From: Heterodera schachtii
Lineage: Eukaryota; Nematoda; Chromadorea; Rhabditida; Heteroderidae
Length of the DNA: 64,000 nt
Assembly: GCA_023374025.1 (NCBI GenBank)
Contig: SIJG01000047.1
Location: 353,239 to 417,238 of the forward strand
Direction: 5' to 3'
The translations under genes and the position numbers were made by a program. Position 1 is the first letter of the stretch. The number at the start of each line of letters is the position of its first letter. Of this stretch, positions 32,696-43,551 are shown piece by piece. Below the pieces are notes generated by a model that saw only the letters and a program-made list of their open reading frames with translations, was not told where the DNA came from and ran no database searches.

Positions 32696-35307
32696 ATGAT
32701 CAAGGCGATAATTTCTGTTCACCATTTCGTCTTTTTTCTTATCATTTTGGCATTGTCCGTCGAAGCTGTGAACGGTACTACACCCAAAAGACAGAGAGGT
32801 AACTTATCAGTAGGGATGTGACTTTTAGGTTTTAACTATTTTTTTTGCTCAATTGATTTGAAGAAAGGAGCTCAAAAAACGCATTTCTGCATTAAAATTT
32901 TTCGATTCTGAGGTCACTATCGGTCACTAGAAATCACTATTTTGGCCTTTCGTCACTAAAATAGTTAAAAGTCACTATTTGGGCGTTTTGTCACTATTTT
33001 TTCACTTTTTTGGCATTTTTTGGAAAATTCCTTAACAAAAATGCAATAAAAACGAAAAATACACCCCTAAGAATCGACCTAAAATTTTTTTTCAAAAAAG
33101 GCACCCCTAAGAATTGACCTAAAAAATTTTTCAAAAAATACCACTAAGAATTGGAAAATTTTCATAAAAAATTTCCCCCAAATTTTTTTTTCTTGGCAAA
33201 ATTTTTGGTTTAAAAAATGTCAATTTTTGCTGAGAAAATATTAGAAAGGAAATGTACCTCATTTGCAACTGCAATCAGTGAATAAAAATTATTTTTGCTC
33301 AATTTTGGCTGAAAATTATGTCACTATTCGTCACTATTTTGGACTTTTGTCACTATTTTGTCACTATTTTGGCATTTTTGCTCACTATTTTAGTTAACTA
33401 TTTTGGGATTTTTGGTCACTAAAAGTCACATCCCTACTTATCAGTTAATATGTAATGTGAAACATTAAAAATTCAATGCAAATTTAAATTTTGGTGCTTT
33501 GGTTATTTTAAATCAAGATTAATTCAATGCCTAAAACACTAAATCCCCTTTTAACCCGGAACCGGGACTTGCTGGGACATAAAAAATCAAGACCGGATTT
33601 CGGCCGGGATCGGCAATTTTCAAAAATTCAAAAAAATATATGAAATTTTGGAACATCTCATAAAATAATACTATTTTAACGAAAGCTAGTGTAAATATAA
33701 ATTTTAATTTTCCACCAAATTACATTCAATTTCTAAAATAAAAAAACTTTTAAATTTATTAGATGGGATTTGCTTCCAAATGTTTCACATTCCCTTTGTC
33801 GAACCAGCATTTCGAACAATTTTTATTAATTAACGAAATATTCGGCGTCAATATCCATAAATATTAAAAAAATATTTTGTTTTCATAAATAAAACATTTA
33901 GGAAAAATTTTTAACTTTTATTAATGTTTTTAAATATTTTGGAATTTTTTTTAATTTTTTTTTAAATACATTATTAAAAATAGGAACCTTTCAAAAAAGA
34001 TAAAAAAAATAAAACGAATTGTTGCACCTAATTAAAAATATTCGTGCCTCTACCTCGGAAATGCTTGAAACATAACATTAATTTGCAACTAAAGGCAATG
34101 TAATATTTTTTTGCATTTTTTCATTTGCTTTAAATATTATTTTTTTAAAGAACTGCCTGTTTTTGCAATTTATTCAGGTATCGAAAAAATGAAAGTGAAA
34201 TTTAAACGTTCATTGGAAATTTGATAACAAAATGCAGAAATACACCCTTAAGAATTTAGCTTTCGAAAATTGAAATAAATCTGAGAAAATTAAAAAAACA
34301 AATTTTATAAATTTTAAAAAATAATAATAAATAAAAAATTGTTGCAACAACTCTTAAAAAGATTCTTACCTAATTTTCATTTCTCGTTTTTGGCCAATAT
34401 TTTCTTAAATATTTTGGTTTATTCTTAAATTTTTAAATTAAATTTTACGAAATCGTGGATTTTTGTCAACATTTTTTTCAAAATTTATAATTAAAATATT
34501 TCTAGATGAAATGGAACATTGCCAATTTTGTGATCGACACTTTTTAAACAAAAAAGGCCTCGGTGTTCATATGCAAATACATAACATGCAGAAGTAAAAA
34601 TTCATATTAAATTGAACTTTTTATTAAGTGCATTTTTCGTTGCAATGTGTGCCAAAAGGGATTTAAATCGAACAAATCTCTGAGAAAACACCAAAAACTT
34701 CATGGAGATATAGTAGGAACTAAATAAAATGAAATGATTTTACCATTTTGTTTTCAAGAAATTGAAATTAAAAAAAATATTTTGAAAAATAATTTTAATT
34801 TAATTTCAGAAAAGCAATTTGAGTGCCGCATTTGTCGTAAAAGATTCTCTGCAGCAAACAATATGGTTGTAATGCGGCTTGAAACGATGATTATTGGGTT
34901 GGAAATCGACAAGGAGCAACTCCAACGAGATGTTTATCAACTTAAAAATAGGAAAAAAGAAATCCCTAACAAAAAAATCAAATTGTTACAGCAAAAAGAG
35001 CAATTAATAAGAGAAATAAGAGTGCTGAGAGAGACGAAAGCTTCTCCGGTCAACGAGACGAAAGATTTGAGAGAAGAAATATTGGAAATACGAGATACGG
35101 ATGGTTCCACTGAAGACCCACTTTGCGCCGTCTGCTACACCAGAAAAGTCGGCAGCGTTCAATGTAAAAGTAATTTTGGCTATTTTAGCGCAACCATGTG
35201 GTGATCGTACCCTCTGCAACCGATGCGCCGAAACTGTTTCAATTGATGGGCGTTGCCCCTTTTGCCGTGAAGAATTTATTGGGGTGTTTAATATATTCAG
35301 TCCCTAA
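32696..35307 (+). CDS. Secreted coiled-coil RING-finger protein, gene 4b
   Basis: Exons 32696-32798, 34810-35163 and 35189-35307 give 191 residues. Exon 1 is the signal peptide ending AVNG, then TTPKRQR. Exon 2 enters in phase 1: a C2H2-like remnant (CRICRKRF), a Lys/Glu/Leu-rich stretch of about 75 residues suggesting a coiled coil, then DPLCAVCYTRKVGSV. A 25-nt GT-AG intron precedes QPCGDRTLCNRC and RCPFCREEF. The last three pieces form a RING-HC domain with all seven Cys, but Asp stands where the zinc-binding His is expected. RING domains recruit E2 enzymes for ubiquitin transfer, and secreted RING proteins are known among cyst-nematode effectors. Skipping the C2H2 exons keeps the frame; including them does not. 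Confidence 0.65.
32811..33436. mobile_element. hAT-type MITE, GTCACTATTTT family
   Basis: The ends TAGGGATGTGACTTTTAG and its inverse are flanked by a perfect 8-bp duplication CTTATCAG (32803-32810 and 33437-33444). TCACTATTTTG words fill both ends. The empty site is present in the duplicated unit at 30594, proving insertion after the tandem duplication. It begins 12 bp after the donor of the signal-peptide exon. Confidence 0.95.
34506..34597 (+). CDS. C2H2 zinc-finger cassette exon (short secreted isoform)
   Basis: Entering in phase 1 after TTTCTAG, it encodes DEMEHCQFCDRHFLNKKGLG and then VHMQIHNMQK before TAA. The spacing is C-x2-C-x12-H-x3-H, a canonical classical finger. Joined to exon 1 at 32696 it makes a 64-residue secreted single-finger protein. 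A GTAAAA donor overlaps the stop codon (AA|GTAAAA), but it would leave phase 2, which no following acceptor accepts. Confidence 0.6.
34629..34727 (+). pseudogene. Second C2H2 finger exon, out of phase
   Basis: After TTTATTAAG the frame reads CIFRCNVCQKGFKSNKSLRK, then HQKLHGDIVGTK and TAA: C-x2-C-x12-H-x3-H again. The only acceptor gives phase 0, while all nearby donors leave phase 1 or 2, and its own GTAGGA donor does not match the RING exon. Either it is decaying, or a one-base indel has separated it from its neighbours. Confidence 0.5.
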
Positions 35308-36428
35308 TTTTTTCGTTACAGAACACACACACACACAATGTTAATTGATGAATTTTCTAGAATTAATATTACAAAATTTTTAATGAATAAATTTTGGGAC
35401 AAATGGTCAAGAAAATGGTTACACTTAGGACAAATGGTCGACAGGGATGGGGGCGGGCCATTTGAGCGCCAGTCATTGGTGCTCAAATGGCACACAATTT
35501 TCCATGGCGCTCAAATGGCCGGCTGAGTGCTGGGACTGAAATGTCCCGGCGCTCAAATGGCCAAGGGCGCCTGTCCTTACACTACTGGAAACGGATTTTT
35601 AGGTGCTAAAACTTGCACAAATCGCCAAGCGGAATTTTCTAACACAGATCATCGTTTTTAGAAAAATTTGAAATTTGCATGAAAATACTTTGTATAAGGC
35701 CTAACACCCTGCCAAATTTTAGAATTTTTTATGCACATGATTTTTTAAGAAAAGGGAAATTATAAAATCTGGTCAATCAAACGCTACCAAGTAGAAAAAA
35801 TTTGATTGGTTTTAAACAAAGTTATGCCCTGTTTTGTCGAAGAAAATGTTAAATGGCAAATTTTACGAAACTTCTCAGAGCACGTATTCTATATTCCTCA
35901 TCTCCCTCCCCCATTTTAGTCTTCTACAGGTAATACAGCAATTTGATATAATGGTGCTATATCGTTAAACAATTAACTTTTTTGAAACTTAAAGATTTTT
36001 TTAAATTTTTCATAATTTTTTGTATGCATATTATATTATTGTAAAATAATATACATTTCTATAATATTAAAATATAATCCTTATTTATATATATTGATTC
36101 TGATTTGAATAAATTTCCATAAGGGCAGCATCATTAAATGATTGATTATACAATTATATAATTCATTGTTGTATAAAATTAAAAAGGAATTACATCACAA
36201 CTGGTTTTAATAGCAATTGTCGACATATATGGCGGAGCAAATACTAACATTATACAATTGTTTTATAATTTTTAAAATTTCTATTTCTTAATTTTTGTAA
36301 AATAATAAATAAAGTGAAGCTATTTCTTCTATCATTTTTTGACTTTTTATAATTTTTGTATTGAATTTTTATTTAATTTAGCAATTTTATTTTAATTTGC
36401 CAAAAAACCCATTTTAAAATCACTTTAA
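35308..36428 (+). promoter_or_regulatory. 3' flank of gene 4b and upstream region of gene 5
   Basis: 35456-35470 (GGCCATTTGAGCGCC) and 35548-35562 form a perfect 15-bp inverted pair around a 77-bp spacer with an internal third copy, probably a tiny transposon. One promoter tandem-repeat unit is at 36120-36190 and the GGCGGAGCAAA element near 36231. The proximal box, conserved elsewhere, is largely deleted here (only fragments at 36300-36345). No coding exon is seen. Confidence 0.5.
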
Positions 36429-37178
36429 ATGATCAAGGCGATAATTTCTGTTCACCATTTCGTCTTTTTTCTTATCATTTTGGCATTGTCCGTCGAAGCT
36501 GTGAACGGTACTACACCCAAAAGACAGAGAGGTAACTTATCAGTTAATATGTAATGTGAAACATTAAAAATTCAATGCAAATTTAAATTTTGATGCTTTG
36601 GTTATTTTAATTCACAATTAAACTGTTTTCTAACTCTATCTTTTTGTTCGGAAGTGGCCAAGACCTTCGGGAAGACAGGACTATGATTTTTGGTCGGGAT
36701 CGGGACCAATCAGGAATTTTCCTTTTATTTCAAAATTTATTGGATGGATCTTAATTCCTGGACCGGAACCTGGGAACACAGGAATTCTCACACCAATTCC
36801 GGTCCGCTCAATATGTTGGCTTTTTTCTAAAATATATAAATATTTTTGGTTTTTAGCTTCATCTTCAAATTTAATCGCACCACAGTCAACGCCAGCAAAA
36901 GGTAAAAAGCTATCAATATTAATTTTAATTACAATGGAATTTTGGCACTTTGTGGCGTAATTATTTTTGTAGTCAATTGGTATTCATTTACGTTTTTAGT
37001 TAGAAAAATTTGGCCAGTCGATGAACATTTTACTACATTTGTGAAGGATGGACAGCAATTTGCAAAGTGCAATAAATGTGGAGAAGAATATAAAATGCAG
37101 GACCGTATGACAACAGCAATGAAAAATCATATTTCAAATGGATGCGCCCGTAAGTTTAAACATTTTAAACAGAAATGA
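36429..37178 (+). CDS. Secreted BED zinc-finger protein, gene 5 short form
   Basis: Exons 36429-36531, 36857-36901 and 37000-37178, all phase 1, encode 108 residues. Exon 1 is a signal peptide identical in sequence to gene 4 (ends AVNG, then TTPKRQR). Exon 2 is the linker ASSSNLIAPQSTPAK. Exon 3 is a BED finger: an aromatic start (VRKIWPVDEHF), CNKC, then HISNGC as the His/Cys pair (H-x4-C), and a basic tail KFKHFKQK before TGA. A consensus GTAAGT donor at 37150 lies inside the exon in phase 1, so the tail can be spliced out and the finger joined to later cassettes. Confidence 0.75.
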
Positions 37179-39402
37179 AGGCACTAAAACCAGCAAAAAA
37201 TAGTCAACAATAGAAGGAGTGCAATTGATAGAGATTCTCGAGAGTTTTGACTCGAGAAAAGTCGGAGATAATAAAGTTAAACCCAGTGAATATTATGAAT
37301 TTGGTTAAAATCGAATAATTTTAACGATTTTACCGATAACCAATATTTCTCATGTCTTAAAACCAAATATTTAAAAATTTGTGCATTTTATTTTAGAAAT
37401 TTTCAAAAAAACTCAAAATAAGAAAACTGGCAAATTTTTGCAAGCAATTTATTTTATTATTAGTTTTTAACAATTTAAATTAATGCTATTTGTTCTAAAA
37501 TTAAAAAAAAATCTGAAACGCTGTATTAAAGCCATTTTTTGTATTAAATATTATTCATTTACTTTAAATAGAAAAGTTTGGTCGCCAATTTGGAAAATTG
37601 GTCTATTTGAAAAATCGAAGGATGGAAAAACGGCTGTGTTTAATTTTTGGGGAAGAATTTTTATGAAAATTTTTTTTCAATTCTTAAAGGTCTATTTTCT
37701 GAAATTTTTCAGGTCGACTCTTAGGGGTATATTTTTCATTTTTATTGCATTTTGGTAAGGATTTTTCCCAAAATCCTGAAAAAGTCGTCAAAAATGGCGA
37801 AATAGGCACAAAAATAGGCAAATAGGCATTAAGCACAAAAAGTCCAAAATAGGCAAAAATAGGCATTATAAAAGTCATCGTAGACACCCCAAACAAAGCG
37901 GAAAATGCTTTTTTCGTGCTTATCTGTGCGTATTAAGTGCGCAAAAATTTTAGACATTTGCCTAAAAAAAGAAGCCCTATTCATTACGTTTTTAGTTAAA
38001 AAATGTCGACAGTTTAGGACGTTTAGTCCGTCTGAATTAGGGTAGGCCGGGCCCGGGTATTTTCGGGTAGGCTCGCTTCAGATTCAAGTTTTTTAAACAG
38101 GGCCCGGGTCTCTGAGTACCCGATGAAACCAGGTATTCATTTTTTGATTTTTTATTGGAAATTTTTTGAAAATTGGTTGGGATTTGTTAATAGGTTTTGC
38201 CCAAAATAACTTTGTTTCGAGAGAATTTTTTAAAGAAAATTCAATGAGTTTTAATTAAATGGGGTCAATGCTTGAAATTCATCTTTTTGAATTTTATGAT
38301 TAATTCTACTAAATTTTATATAATAAAAAAATAACCAAGAATAAGTCTGATTTTACATTATTTTTTGGGACCACATTTTATAGATTAAGGATTTTGCAAT
38401 TTCCCTTAGTTTGATCTCTAACTCGAATTTAGTGTTTATTGCAAGATTTTTTATAAAACAAAAAATAAACATTAACTAAAAAATATATATAAAAATAAAA
38501 AAAAAATATTGTGCAAACATTTAAAAAAAGTTCTTGCTTAAAATTGTATGCATATAAATTTAAATTTCAATGGCATTTCGTCTTATTTTTGTAGTCAATT
38601 GATATTCATTTATTTACCATTTTTAGCTTGTAAAAATAAGTCGTCGCCAGTCTGGGATTCTGGTCTATTCGAAAAAGTGAATGAAAATGGCAAGAATTGG
38701 GCATTGTGCCGTAAATGCAACAAAAAATTAACAATGAATAAACACAGCACAGCATCAATGTTAACTCACCCATGTTATAAAGGTAAGTTTAAAGAATTCT
38801 AAACAATAAATGAAGGAGCAAAACCTGTAGAAAACAGTCAATAATTAGAATTTTAAGGAAATCCCTAATGACGGGGTCCACCGTAATTTTGTTGTAAACT
38901 ATTATAAATGTTTTTGATGAATTTTTTGATAAAGATGATGACAAAGATCAAATTTAAATTTCAAATTTAGTAAAAAGTCTTCCGTTTTTTAGAATGGGCC
39001 AAAAACAATAGCGTTGGACCTCCCAATTTATCAGGCAATATTTCGCAACAATCGTTTAACGGTGGTCAACAGCCTACAATTAACATGACACCAGCAGAAG
39101 GTAAAGCAGTGAATTCGAATTTGATTTGAGAATGATATTTATAGTTTTGAAAAACATTTGCGGGCAATTTTGGGAAAATTTTCAATTTTCCTTTTCGCTA
39201 AGTTTCTCGGTTTATCAATAATATTTTCTTAAACATTTGGCTTTTTTCTTAAATATTTAGGGATTTTTTTATAGATAAATATATCCCACCCGTAATTTCT
39301 ATCATAATGCATTAATTAATTTATTAATTGCTCTTAGGCTCATTTTGGCATGACGTATACAACAAATCATCTGCAGAAAATGCATTCGATTTATTTAACT
39401 AA
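36429..39402 (+). CDS. Secreted BED zinc-finger protein, gene 5 long form
   Basis: Alternative chain 36429-36531, 36857-36901, 38627-38782, 38993-39100, 39338-39402 (158 residues), all phase 1. The 38627 exon is a second BED-like unit (SSPVWDSGLFEK, CRKC, then LTHPC). Its last zinc ligands are closer together (H-x1-C) than normal, so folding is uncertain. It too ends at a GTAAGT donor followed by an in-frame tail and stop. 38993 is the Ser/Asn/Gln linker (NLSGNISQQSFNGGQQPT) paralogous to 11904. 39338 ends AENAFDLFN with TAA; in paralogues the frame continues there, so this stop is a local change. The terminal exon at 43418 is another possible ending. Confidence 0.5.
37571..37665 (+). pseudogene. 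Truncated BED exon
   Basis: The frame reads KVWSPIWKIGLFEKSKDGKT and AVF, matching the start of the BED exons at 16210 and 38627. The Cys pair and the rest are replaced by unrelated A+T-rich sequence that looks like a MITE interior, with ATAGGCA words at 37800-37870. Confidence 0.6.
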
Positions 39403-40437
39403 GCACCACAGTCAACGCCAGCAGCAGGTAGAAAGAAAGTAATATTAATTTATATTTAAATTACAATGGCACTTTCTTTGGCGTAATTGTCGGAGATCGG
39501 ATGATTGCACGGGGATGAATAAGTTGTAAATGACGTATTCAATCAATTGACAATTTTGCCGTAAAGGACCAACTTTGGATCTTTTAATAAAGATTTAAAG
39601 AAAGCAATTTGAAGGCCAAGCGTTGCCAATAAAATTATTTTTAATTGCGGAATCATTATTGAAAAACCCATCATTATAAAATGTACTATTATTCGGAAAA
39701 ATTTTTAAAAAAATTCGTTAAATTTCAAAAAATTATGACCAAAAGAAACCAAAAATCTTGTTTGTCAAACATTTTTGGCCATAACTTATTTGGAAGTTAA
39801 TGAGGTTCTTTGAAATTTTGCTTTCAAATTGAGTACAATTTATTTTAAATTTATTGTATATTCGGGGAATTTGGTACAATGTCAGATGAGTGTCAAGGGA
39901 ATTGATTTCCTAATTTTATATAAATAATTTATTTACCCAAGGACGTTATTCAAAAGGATCAAAAGGATAGTGAGAAATGAACGGATGCTATAAACGGAGG
40001 AGGAAAAAGAAATTCCGAGAATTGCCATTTGACAATTTGGCATTTCCATTTGGTATTTGTAAATTGGCGTTTTGTTGTTTTAGCATTTTGGTAAATTTGG
40101 GCGTTATTTTAAGCCAAGCGTCTTTGTGTGGGAAGAATTACGAATCCATTTGCAACAATTATGGTTTATGTTAGAAATTGCACTGAAATGCCAAAACCAC
40201 GAGCATTTTGAGCCAACAAATAACAGAAGAATACTTTCATTCTCTTCAGACCCAAAAAGACAAAGGAAGAGATTTTAAAATAGATCATTAAAACATGGAA
40301 TTTTGGAATATTTTCGAGAGAATTTCTTTCAAATTTTTGGCAATCGCCTAGATTATTGGTCCCGAAAATTTTTTCTTTATATTTTTTTCTGGAAATTTTT
40401 ATAACTCGTTTATAGGGTTGTTTTGAGGCGCTTAGCA
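39403..40437 (+). other. 3' flank block, no gene
   Basis: 39403-39440 continues the linker homology beyond the stop (GCACCACAGTCAACGCCAGC) up to a GTAGAA donor. 39940-40170 repeats the 3' flank seen at 7930-8160. The short ORFs here are not supported as genes. The right limit is the target duplication of the hAT element. Confidence 0.4.
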
Positions 40438-42984
40438 CAGGGATGCGATCGAAAAATTTTAAAAATCAGAACATCGAGCCCAAAAAATCAGATTTTGGGG
40501 TCTAAAATCAGAACATTTTGCAAAATTGCTTCAAATTAGTTTTTTTAACAATTTATTCGATCAAAATGTATCAAATATTATATTTTTCACCTCCCATTAT
40601 CGATTTTAATAACTTTGGGGAGGAAATAAGCAAATCGTACATTTCAGTGCAAGTGGGATCATAATTCGATTTAATTTGGGCTTTTCACGGTGTCCACTTT
40701 CAATAAATTGCGTACACCCGTCCACTGTGCCGAACAAAGAGAGAAAACGCGCTCCACACATCCATTGGAAACGGGAATTGAAAGAATTTTGCTAACGAGC
40801 AAAAGAAGATTGGGCAATTCCGCCTCGACAAGCTTCATCCACTTCTGTTCGCGTTCATTTCACTAAATTTCTCATCAGAAATTTTTTCAAGCGTCTCATT
40901 CAGCGCCGTAATTTCGTCAAAAAGCTCATTGTCGTTCAATTCCGGGGCAATTTGCTCAGCCAAACTCATCACTTCGGCGCGAGAAACTTTCTTTTCTTTA
41001 AGAGAAATCCATGCCAAATCCGTTGGAAAGCGCTCAACCCGAAACCATTTTTCGACATAGTTGAGCGTTGAATGTAGAAAATTCTGAAAAAGGAAAAAAT
41101 TTAAAAAGTCTCCAAGTTAAAAACCCGGAATGAGGCACGTAAATGAGTTGATTCATTAGGGTCCAAACGACGCAGCATTTGCGCGGTGATCATTCCGTAA
41201 AACTCCTCATTAAAACGCTCTTCGATTTTCCGTTTAAAATTTGTCAGTTCTTCAATTAATTCCGGCAAAATTGCGTTTTTCTTCTTAAAATAATTTATTT
41301 TTTTATTAGAGAGCATTTGCCTGCAAAATATCGAATGAGTGATTGAATATCGGCAAAATCACACTGAGAAAAGTGACCACTGTTTTAGCCGAATCCGAAG
41401 CAAAAAAGTTGCGCAAAATTAGGGGTCCATCGCTTGTAAAATAGTCGGCAAAAATGTCCCAAAGATGCAAAATTTTGTTCACCACCAACAGCAGGGTGGT
41501 CCAGCGCGTGGGCCCATGAGTGTTCAATGCGATGAAATTTGCCTAAAAAATAAAAATAGAAGCTATGCAAACGCAAAAATTAATACTTGAAATTCCTCAA
41601 AGATTTCTTTGAGCCTTTGCATTCTCTTTGTTGAATTTCTGAACTCCGACGCCAATTTGAAAACGATCGATTCAATATCGATAGGCAAATTGTCGGCCCC
41701 ATTCTTGGCAGAATTATGCAAAATATGCGCTGGGCACCCCACCGGAATGAGGTTGTTTCGGTGTGTCTTCAATTTAGTGTAAATATTCCGTTGGCCAGCA
41801 AGTGCAGCGCCTCCAAAGTTTGCGTTCACATTGTCGCCACAAAAAGCCACAAGGTGTGAAATGTCCAATTTGTGCCGGTCCAAAATTTTAATAATCCAAT
41901 CATAAATCTGAATTAAAAACGTAAAACGTAAAATGTTCAAAAATGAAATATAAATTCAAACTTCGGCCGAAGTTTCTCCACTTAATTCCTCCAGGTCAAT
42001 CAGTTTGACGCAAATCCCATTTTTTGGGTTGAAATATCGTACTACCAATGGGAAAAGTTTGCTTCTTTTGTGATTGGATGAGTCAATTGAAAGTGAAAAC
42101 GGAAGTCCAGTCATTTCCTGCAACGTAATGGAGACAGAATGCGGAGCGAGTACTCCTAAATTATTCTCGATTTATTATTAATCTTTTAATTTTATTAAAA
42201 CTTGTAATAATTGCTGCGGATTTGTCTCTTTTGGATCCATAATTTGCCTCAATTTTTGAATCAGGGAAAATTTTAGGCAACAAATCAGACACACAATTTG
42301 CCGATTTAAAACTCTGCGCATGCTGCGCGGTGTGATATGCCCAAACGCCTACCTAAACAAATAATTTTTATTTCTGATTTTTATTTGTAATTTAACCATT
42401 CGCTGCTGCTGTTTGTCGGTCCAAATTCGTTGGTGCTGATGTGCTTGGCATGAATGCCGTGATTGCCTTTGCAGAATTTGCAGCTTTCGCTGATTTCTTG
42501 TGTTTTTCCGTCTTCAGATGATGGGGAATGGCCGCTTTTCCAGTGGACAACAAAGAAATGTCAAACGCAATGCGCAAATTCATCTCCTGTTTTGCTTTTT
42601 GTGATCCCCTGAAATTCATTGGAATATTCACTTTTAAAAAAGCTTTTGCGCTTAGGTGGTGCCATTTGTTAGTATTAGTGCAGATGCTAAATTAAAAACA
42701 AAAGAGAAAAACAATAAAGCAATAAATACCATAATAATTAGTAAAATTAACCAGCAAGAAAGAATTATACTGCCAAAATTGAAAAATATTTGTTTAAACA
42801 GTACGCCAATCCAAATTATAAAGAAAATTTAACAATTTTTCAGTAGAATCAATAAATCAGAACCAATTTTGGTCGCTATCCCAAAATCAGAACATTTCTG
42901 ACAAATCAGAACATTTTTATTTTATCAGATTTGGACCCTCCAAATCAGAACATTTCTGATAAATCAGAACAGATCGCATCCCTG
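40438..42984. mobile_element. hAT transposon with transposase gene, ATCAGAACAT family
   Basis: The ends CAGGGATGCGATCGAAAAAT and GATCGCATCCCTG are flanked by a perfect 8-bp duplication GCTTAGCA (40430-40437 and 42985-42992). Subterminal ATCAGAACAT words fill both ends. The interior is a minus-strand hAT transposase with introns. Clean ends and target duplication point to a fairly recent insertion between secreted gene 5 and the terminal exon at 43418. Confidence 0.95.
40673..42665 (-). pseudogene. hAT-family transposase, multi-exon, probably disabled
   Basis: Starts MAPPKRKSFFKSEYSNEF. The N-terminal zinc finger ends HHLKTEKHKKSAKAANSA, but its Cys pair lies in a region with a stop (FAHCV then TGA), so the finger is frameshifted. 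Then come WAYHTAQHAQSFKSANCVSD, FCGDNVNANFGG (around a catalytic Asp), GCPAHILHNSAKNGAD, HGPTRWTTLL and, near the C-terminus, NLLLLVSKILSIPVSNGCVE, the hAT dimerisation region with ERVFS. Short introns include one at about 41532-41582. A frameshift near 40860 separates the last part. It cuts and pastes hAT elements by recognising their ends; this copy looks slightly damaged. Confidence 0.85.
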
Positions 42985-43417
42985 GCTTAGCACGAATCCG
43001 GGCCGGCCTCCATTTCGACCAATTTCGAATCCCGAACCCGAATTCGAACATTTTTCGAATATTTTTTTATTTCAAAAATCATAAAAACATGTTTCCAGGG
43101 TTCTTCTGGGTCGCTGATCACGAAAACGACTTCTATTTCGCCCATTTCCGAATCCCGGACCCAAATTCGAACAAAAAGTCAAAAATTCAAATTTTAGAAT
43201 TTTAATTGCTGGTTCAAACTTTGTTTAAATACATGAAAACGAACTGAAAGTCATCACCGATAATTTGTTGGGAAAAATTAATTTTAAAAAGGAAAAATTT
43301 CGGGAAAAAATATAAAAAGATGGCTTTTATGGCTTCTTGGGTATATAAAAGGGCTGTCTTTAAATTATTAAAAGAAACAATTAAGTAATTTTATAATTTC
43401 AAAAGGACTATTTGCAG
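42985..43417. other. Degenerate word-repeat patch and pre-exon block
   Basis: 43008-43170 contains repeated CGAATCCCGAACCCGAATTC words typical of a MITE edge, without recognisable ends. 43320-43417 is the conserved block before terminal exons, with GTATATAAAAGGGCTGTC about 75 bp upstream of the acceptor. Confidence 0.4.
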
Positions 43418-43551
43418 GAAAAGCATTCGCTTCATCATCAAATTCAACCGGCTTCTCTTCTTCAAAAATCGACGAGACATCGTGGCAAAAGTTTCCACCA
43501 TCCCCAGGAGAATTCAGTGACTTTACGGATTTTCAGTCAGATTTTGATTGA
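43418..43551 (+). CDS. Terminal cassette exon of gene 5
   Basis: After TATTTGCAG, phase 1 gives GKAFASSSNSTGFSSSKIDE, then TSWQKFPPSPGEFSDF and TDFQSDFD before TGA. It is nearly identical to 59165 in its first two thirds, and the ends differ. It can end any phase-1 chain. Gene 5 is the closest upstream source, with the hAT transposon lying in the intervening intron. Confidence 0.6.

Larger units (their letters stand above)
29497..34563 (+). repeat. Tandem segmental duplication, two units of about 2.2 kb
   Basis: Unit 1 is about 29497-31710 and unit 2 about 31711-34563. They are nearly identical except for the 634-bp transposon insertion and a few indels in unit 2. Each unit carries distal block, promoter repeat, proximal box, signal-peptide exon, intron and the first part of the C2H2 exon. 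The junction GGCCTCGG-TACATACCC fuses the middle of the C2H2 exon to the start of the upstream block. The left edge lies within the target duplication of the hAT MITE at 28974-29493. Confidence 0.9.

Noticed and set aside
34506..34727. A single protein with three tandem C2H2 fingers plus RING
   Set aside because: Attractive, but donor and acceptor phases of the two finger exons do not match each other or the RING exon; only exon 1 to RING, or exon 1 to finger 1, stays in frame.
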